Shown piece after piece: positions 59,855 through 64,000 of a stretch of DNA of 64,000 bases; positions within the stretch are counted from its first letter, which is position 1; each line of letters opens with the position of its first letter. The stretch is taken from assembly GCF_013410345.1 (NCBI RefSeq), contig NZ_JACCFJ010000001.1, positions 1 to 64,000 on the forward strand, read 5' to 3'. The stretch comes from Saccharopolyspora hordei. GTDB lineage: Bacteria; Actinomycetota; Actinomycetes; Mycobacteriales; Pseudonocardiaceae. Position numbers and translations under genes: made by a program. The notes below the pieces were generated by a model. That model searched no databases. It was not told where the DNA came from and worked only from the letters and a program-made list of their open reading frames with translations.

Positions 59855-61036
59855 GTGAACGCCACACCCGAGTTCGACCCCCGGCGCATCCGGCGGCTGC
59901 GCCGGTACACGTGGTGGTCGATCGTGCCGATGCAGCCGCTGTACGCGCTGGCCCCGCTGCTGCTGCTCGTGGCCGGGGCGTCGGAGGGCCGCTACAGCAC
60001 CGTCGAGGTCGTGCTGCTGGGGCTGGCCGCGGTGCTGGCCGCGGTCGACGGGACGTGGATGTCCCTCAGCCTCATGCAGGGCCTCGGGCACGGCAAGCAC
60101 CGGCCCGCGCTGCACGCGGTGGTGTTCGCGGGCGCGCTGGGCGCGATGGCCTACACGATGCACAAGGACGGCAGCGGACCGCTGTGGTCGATGGTGGTCA
60201 GCGGTCTGGCCGGGGTGCACGTCTCGGCCGCGCCGTACCGGCTGCGCTGGCCGCTGGCGATCGGCATGACGCTGCTGGTCGCGGTGGTCGGCACCGTCGC
60301 CAGCTCCCCGGCGGAGCCGCTGCTCGGGCTGGTCCGCGGGCTCGTCATCGCGTTGGTGGTGGCGGTGATCATGGTGGTGGTGCTGGCCTCGGTGTGGTTC
60401 TGGGACATCGTGCTCGAGCTCGACCGGGCCCGGACGGTCAGCGCCGAGCTGGCGGTGGCCAACGAGCGGTTGCGGTTCGCCGCCGACCTGCACGACGTCC
60501 AGGGCCACCACCTGCAGGTGATCGCGTTGAAGGGCGAGCTGGTCGAGCGGCTGGTCGGCGTGGACGACGAGACGGCGCGCGCCACGGCGGCCGAGATCGC
60601 CGAGCTCGCGCGGACCGCGCTGAGGGACACCCGCGACGTGGTGCACGGCTACCGGCACACGGAGCTGACCGCGGAACTGGAGAACGCGCGGGAGATACTG
60701 GAGGCCGCGGGTGTGCGGACCACGGTGGACGGTGGTGCGGCGCTCGTGCCGCCACCGCTGCAACCGCTGTTCGGCGCGCTGGTGCGCGAGGGTACGACGA
60801 ACGTGCTGCGGCACTCCCGCGCGGAGCGCTGCGAGCTGCGCATCACCGCCGACGGACCGAACACCAGCATCGTGCTGCGCAACGACCGGCCGAAGCCGCC
60901 GAACGGCGAGGCGGGGTCGGGCATCGAGGGACTGCGCCAGCGGTTCCGCGCCCTGGGCGGTCACGTCGAGGGGTGCCTGGTGGACGGTTGGTTCGAGCTG
61001 CGCGGCACCGCCGCGGAACCGGGGAGGACGTCGTGA
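59855..61036 (+). CDS. Sensor histidine kinase (DesK/NarL-class, HisKA_3)
   Basis: Membrane sensor kinase of about 393 residues. It has about five to six hydrophobic segments (about 20-185), then the HisKA_3 phosphoacceptor motif ADLHDVQGHHLQVIALKGELVERL (His in DLHDVQ). An ATPase domain follows with N-box REGTTNVLRHS and G-box GSGIEGLRQRF. The short periplasmic loops imply that it senses the membrane or the transporter itself. The GTG start at 59855 is a choice; ATG 59837 is possible and no strong ribosome-binding site decides. The stop overlaps the response regulator start (GTGA). Confidence 0.9.
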   Translation: MNATPEFDPRRIRRLRRYTWWSIVPMQPLYALAPLLLLVAGASEGRYSTVEVVLLGLAAVLAAVDGTWMSLSLMQGLGHGKHRPALHAVVFAGALGAMAYTMHKDGSGPLWSMVVSGLAGVHVSAAPYRLRWPLAIGMTLLVAVVGTVASSPAEPLLGLVRGLVIALVVAVIMVVVLASVWFWDIVLELDRARTVSAELAVANERLRFAADLHDVQGHHLQVIALKGELVERLVGVDDETARATAAEIAELARTALRDTRDVVHGYRHTELTAELENAREILEAAGVRTTVDGGAALVPPPLQPLFGALVREGTTNVLRHSRAERCELRITADGPNTSIVLRNDRPKPPNGEAGSGIEGLRQRFRALGGHVEGCLVDGWFELRGTAAEPGRTS

Positions 61037-61629
61037 TCCGAGTGGTGCTGGCCGACGACGAGGACCTGATCCGGGGTGCGCTGGCGGCGCTGCTGGACCT
61101 GGAGCCGGACGTGTCGGTCGTCGCCCAGTGCGGCAACGGTGCCGAGGCGGTCCGCGCGGTGCGCGAGCACGCGCCGGACATCGCGGTGCTCGACCTGGAG
61201 ATGCCCGAGGTCGACGGGGTGCAGGCCACCCGCGAGCTGGGTGGGGAGGTGCCGGTCGTGCTGGTCACCCGGCACGCGCGTCCCGGCGTGCTCAAGCGCG
61301 CCCTGGAGGCGGGGATCCGCGGGTTCGTCCCCAAGACCACGCCCGCGTCCCGCCTGGCGGCGATCCTGCGCGACGTGCACGACGGCGGGCGCTACATCGA
61401 CCCGGAGATCGCGGCCAGCGCGCTGACCAGCGGCGCCTGCCCGCTCACCGACCGGGAGCTGGAGCTGCTCACCCACACCCTGCAGGGCGGCACGATCGCC
61501 ACCATCGCGGCGGAGGTGCACCTGGCCCCGGGGACGGTCCGCAACTACCTGTCGTCGGCGATGACGAAGCTGGGCGTCTCGACCCGCCACGAAGCGGCCC
61601 GCCGCGCCTGGCAGGAGGGCTGGATCTGA
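61033..61629 (+). CDS. Response regulator, NarL/DesR family
   Basis: Transcription regulator of 198 residues: receiver domain with acidic pocket VLADDED, phospho-acceptor Asp 54 in AVLDLEMPEVDG and the conserved Lys in VPKTT. The LuxR-type helix-turn-helix at the C-terminus reads LTDRELELLTHTLQGGTIATIAAEVHLAPGTVRNYLSSAMTKLGVSTR. It is coupled to the kinase gene by a 4-bp overlap and probably controls the divergent ABC exporter pair, as in many exporter-DesKR cassettes. Confidence 0.93.
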   Translation: MIRVVLADDEDLIRGALAALLDLEPDVSVVAQCGNGAEAVRAVREHAPDIAVLDLEMPEVDGVQATRELGGEVPVVLVTRHARPGVLKRALEAGIRGFVPKTTPASRLAAILRDVHDGGRYIDPEIAASALTSGACPLTDRELELLTHTLQGGTIATIAAEVHLAPGTVRNYLSSAMTKLGVSTRHEAARRAWQEGWI

Positions 61630-61673
61630 CTCACCCGCCCGAGCTGCGCATCCGCGAGCCGCCCTGAACGCGG

Positions 61674-61725
61674 CCCCGCGATCCCCATCGGGATCGGACG
61701 TCCGGGTTCGATGGGGATCGCGGGG
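61674..61725. repeat. Palindromic intergenic repeat, copy A (also a bidirectional terminator)
   Basis: CCCCGCGATCCCCATCG (61674-61690) and CGATGGGGATCGCGGGG (61709-61725) form a perfect 17-bp stem. The loop carries GGATCGGACGTCCGG. It shares the blocks CGCGATCCCC and GGGATCGGACGTCCGG with copies at 33085-33128 (opposite orientation) and, more weakly, 26051-26084. It lies between the convergent response regulator and aminotransferase genes. Confidence 0.75.
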
Positions 61726-61745
61726 TGGGGTCGGGACTGGCCCGG

Positions 61746-63113
61746 TCAGGCGAGGTCGGTGAGGGTCTTGCGGAGGGCGGCGACCGCGTCGACCAGCTCC
61801 TCCGGCCGGGCCGAGAGCGGCGGGCGGGCGCGCAGCGAGTCCGGACCCGACGGGAGGAAGAGGGTCCGGTGGCGGTCCCGGGCGATCGCCAGCGCCCGGT
61901 CCCGCTGGGCCGGGTCACGGAAGCTGATCGCGCACATCAGGCCGCGCCCGCGCGGGTGCTTGACCAGGGACGGGAACTCGGCGGCCAGGTCGCGGAGCTC
62001 GCCGAGCAGCAGCTCACCCATCTGCCGGCTGTGCTCGAACAGGCCCTCGGCCTCGACGACCTCCAGGATCCGCGTCGCGCGCACCATGTCGACCAGCGAC
62101 CCGCCCCAGGTGGAGCTGATCCGGCTGGGCTCGCGGAACGCGTTGTCGGCGATCTCCAGCACCCGCCGGCCGCCCATCACGCCGCACACCTGCAGCCGCT
62201 TGCCGAACGCCACCAGGTCGGGTTCCAGCCCGAGCGCCTGGTGCGCCCACGCCTGCCCGGTGAGCATGCCGGTCTGCACCTCGTCGGCGACGGTGAGCAC
62301 GTCGTGCTCGCGGCACAGCTCCTGCACCGCCTGCAGGAACTGCGGCCGCAGGTGCCGGTCGCCGCCCTCGCCCTGGATGGGCTCGTAGACGAAGCAGGCG
62401 ACCTCCCGGCCGTAGCGGCGCAGCGCGGCGCGGGCGGCGTCGAGCGCCACCTCCTCCTCCGGCAGCAGCCCGGCGCTGTCCCACCGCTCGCCCGGCTCGA
62501 TCGCCGGGCTCGGGATGCGCGGCCAGTCGAACATCGGGTAGTCGCGGACCTTCGCCGGGTCGGTGTTGGTCAGCGACAGCGTGTAGCCGCTGCGGCCGTG
62601 GAACGCCCGCTCCAGGTGCAGCACGCGGGAGCCGCGGACGGCGATCCCGTTGCGGGCGTTGCGCTTGGTCTTCCAGTCGAAGGCGACCTTGAGCGCGTTC
62701 TCCACCGCGAGGGTGCCGCCGTCGATGAAGAACAGCAGCGGCAGCTCGTCGATGCCGACCACGCGCGTGAAGGTCTCCGCGAACCGGGCCTGCTCGACGG
62801 TGGCGAAGTCCGGGTTCGACGGCTTGACCCGCCCGGCGCGCACCAGCGCCGCCTCGAACTCCGCGGTGCGCAGGCCGGGGTGGCCGTGCCCGAGCGGCGC
62901 GGAGCTGAAGAACATCGTCAGGTCCAGGTACTCGGTGCCGTCGCGCACGTCGCGGAGGCGGCAGCCGTCGCCCGCGTCGAGGTCCACGACGATGTCCATC
63001 AGGTCCCCGGTGACCTGCGCCTTCAGGGACTCCACCACGTCCCCCGCGGACGCGCGGGGAGCGGGTACGTCGGTCGGTGCCACGTCGCGAACGGTCTCGT
63101 GCTGAGCGGTCAT
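61746..63113 (-). CDS. lat: L-lysine 6-transaminase (lysine epsilon-aminotransferase)
   Basis: PLP-dependent class III aminotransferase converting lysine and 2-oxoglutarate to alpha-aminoadipate semialdehyde and glutamate. The 455 residues contain FFIDGGTLAVENALKVAFDWK, LHLERAFHGRSGYTLSLTN, EPIQGEGGDRHLRP, VADEVQTGMLTG and the PLP lysine in LVAFGKRLQVCGVMGG (Lys about 305). The pattern matches actinobacterial Lat (Rv3290c). Two adjacent ATGs exist; 63113 has better spacing to GGGAGG than 63116. In beta-lactam producers the same enzyme supplies alpha-aminoadipate, but no beta-lactam genes are nearby and no Lrp regulator is linked here. Confidence 0.93.
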   Translation of the reverse strand: MTAQHETVRDVAPTDVPAPRASAGDVVESLKAQVTGDLMDIVVDLDAGDGCRLRDVRDGTEYLDLTMFFSSAPLGHGHPGLRTAEFEAALVRAGRVKPSNPDFATVEQARFAETFTRVVGIDELPLLFFIDGGTLAVENALKVAFDWKTKRNARNGIAVRGSRVLHLERAFHGRSGYTLSLTNTDPAKVRDYPMFDWPRIPSPAIEPGERWDSAGLLPEEEVALDAARAALRRYGREVACFVYEPIQGEGGDRHLRPQFLQAVQELCREHDVLTVADEVQTGMLTGQAWAHQALGLEPDLVAFGKRLQVCGVMGGRRVLEIADNAFREPSRISSTWGGSLVDMVRATRILEVVEAEGLFEHSRQMGELLLGELRDLAAEFPSLVKHPRGRGLMCAISFRDPAQRDRALAIARDRHRTLFLPSGPDSLRARPPLSARPEELVDAVAALRKTLTDLA

Positions 63114-63211
63114 CATCGGCCTCCCGGACCCGTGTCACACCATCTTCACGAGAAGAATTGCATCCGCAGCGCCCTCTAGACAACATACTTCCGTCATAAG
63201 TGGGTGCAGGC

Positions 63212-63223
63212 AGAAGATCTTCT
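63212..63223. promoter_or_regulatory. Palindrome upstream of lat
   Basis: AGAAGATCTTCT is a perfect 12-bp palindrome about 100 bp upstream of the lat start, in an AT-rich 120-bp stretch that also holds the inverted repeat ACTTccgtcatAAGT (63188-63201) and a -10-like TATGTT. In M. tuberculosis lat is controlled by an Lrp-type regulator; no such gene is in this window. Confidence 0.4.
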
Positions 63224-63243
63224 TTCGCTGCACCCTCCCGGCG

Positions 63244-64000
63244 TCACCCGTCCGGACCTGCCGGGGGCGGCTCTCCACCCCTGCGCCCGGGTGGCGACCG
63301 AGGAACCTGCACGGGAGTACCGGACCGCCCGCTACGACCGCTGCCGATCGCGTCCGCGATGTCCGTCGAGGCGCCGCGCACCACCAGGGCGAGGAGACGT
63401 CCCGCCCTCGACCGAGGGTCAGCGGTCCACGGAGGACGAGCGGCGCCTGCTCCCCGGCGCCGTCGAGCGCCGGGTCGACGCCCCGCGGCGCGAGCGTGCG
63501 GACCCGCTCCACCAGGCCGTCGCCGTAGGTGACCGGGATGGCGCCCGAGGAGCGCAGGGAGTCGTGGTTGCCCTCGCTCGCCGTGCCGGTCACCGTGGCG
63601 CCCCGGGCGACGGCCAGCTGCACCGCGACGGTGCCGACCCCGCCTGCCGCCGCGTGCACCAGCAGCGTCTCGCCCTCCCGGACGCCGAGCACCTCCAGCG
63701 CGGTGTGCGCGGTCTGGCCGCACCCGGACAGCCCGCCGCCCTCCTCGAACGTCATCGTGTCCGGCTTGCCCACGACCCGGTCGGTCGGCCCCACGACGAA
63801 CTCGGCGCAGGAGGCCAGCACCGCGAAGCCCACCGCCTCGGTGCCGACCGGGAACCCGGTGGCGTCGGGCCCGGTCTCGTCGACCACCCCGGAGAACTCG
63901 TTGCCCAGCACGGTCGGCGAGCCCACCCCCGCCCCGAGCGGCGCCCTGCCCTGCCGGACCGCGCAGTCGTGGGGCTGCACCCCGGCGGCCCGCACCCGGA
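63244..64000 (-). pseudogene. Broken NADP-dependent quinone oxidoreductase / zinc-type alcohol dehydrogenase gene
   Basis: The open frame from the window edge encodes a typical medium-chain oxidoreductase: RAAGVQPHDCAVRQG, VLGNEFSGVVDETG, the nucleotide-binding HAAAGGVGTVAVQLAVARGATVTGTAS, and VDPALDGAGEQA. Near 63425 the expected sequence breaks off. The original frame continues as unrelated Trp/Cys/Arg-rich residues into the lat promoter, while an adjacent frame reads RLLALVVRGASTDIADAIG and stops at 63244. The usual 100 or so C-terminal residues, including the GKxVL end, are missing. This indicates frameshift plus 3' truncation. The 5' end lies beyond the window, so its start and full state cannot be judged. 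Confidence 0.7.

Noticed and set aside
61746-63116. Part of a beta-lactam (cephamycin) biosynthetic cluster because of lat
   Set aside because: No ACV synthetase, isopenicillin synthase or other cluster genes are adjacent. Lat also occurs in non-producers such as M. tuberculosis.

Overview
The window is a very GC-rich, gene-dense actinobacterial chromosome segment. Its gene order follows the Mycobacterium tuberculosis Rv1002c-Rv1026 neighbourhood: pmt, rsmI, pabB, metS, tatD, rpfB, ksgA, ispE, a pks16-type ligase, pth, rplY, prs, glmU, a TetR regulator, mfd, mazG, lytic transglycosylase, eno, ftsB, DUF501 and ppx. Lineage-specific genes are inserted between these blocks. The composition, frequent GTG starts, the P450/ferredoxin pair, lysine 6-aminotransferase and multiple secreted lytic transglycosylases suggest the Pseudonocardiales, possibly a Saccharopolyspora-like organism. 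That placement is inference, because no rRNA gene is present.

Layout. 1-5.4 kb: an oligopeptide ABC importer operon (oppA-B-C-D-F, minus strand, oppF cut by the window edge). 5.6-16.8 kb: exopolyphosphatase, three related lytic transglycosylases, an AidB-type acyl-CoA dehydrogenase, the eno-ftsB-DUF501 operon, a TPR protein, mazG and a SurA-like lipoprotein. 17-21 kb: a divergent TetR / P450-ferredoxin module and a BCCT transporter. 21-28 kb: mfd, a sugar-dehydrogenase-like lipoprotein, and an acyl-CoA desaturase followed by a TetR gene. 28.2-33.8 kb: tRNA-Gln(UUG), a diguanylate cyclase, the glmU-prs operon and a nitroreductase. 33.9-42.2 kb: an Nramp-like transporter, rplY, pth, a fatty-acyl ligase, an ABC-F ATPase and ispE. 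42.3-45.3 kb: a metNIQ methionine importer operon behind a SAM riboswitch and a short Cys-containing leader peptide. 45.4-58.1 kb: ksgA, rpfB, a second small Rpf, tatD, metS, a secreted lipase, a DUF4185 protein, pabB, rsmI and pmt. 58.1-64 kb: an ABC-2 exporter facing a DesK/DesR-type two-component system, lysine 6-aminotransferase, and a broken quinone-oxidoreductase gene at the window edge.

How it works together. Most of the segment is housekeeping: cell-wall precursor supply (glmU) and remodelling (three transglycosylases, two Rpf proteins), nucleotide metabolism and sanitation (prs, mazG), translation (metS, rplY, pth, ksgA, rsmI), repair (mfd), isoprenoids (ispE), folate (pabB), protein O-mannosylation (pmt) and division (ftsB). 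Accessory modules are nutrient import (opp, metNIQ, BCCT) and small regulated cassettes (TetR-P450, desaturase-TetR, exporter-DesKR).

I see no phage, insertion sequence, CRISPR array, defence island or large biosynthetic cluster. The most interesting signals are small. They are the tandem SAM-riboswitch/leader-peptide region upstream of metN, a short palindromic repeat family seen three times and always between convergent genes, a strong candidate 49-residue membrane microprotein, two gene remnants, and an Nramp-family protein lacking the canonical metal-binding motifs.
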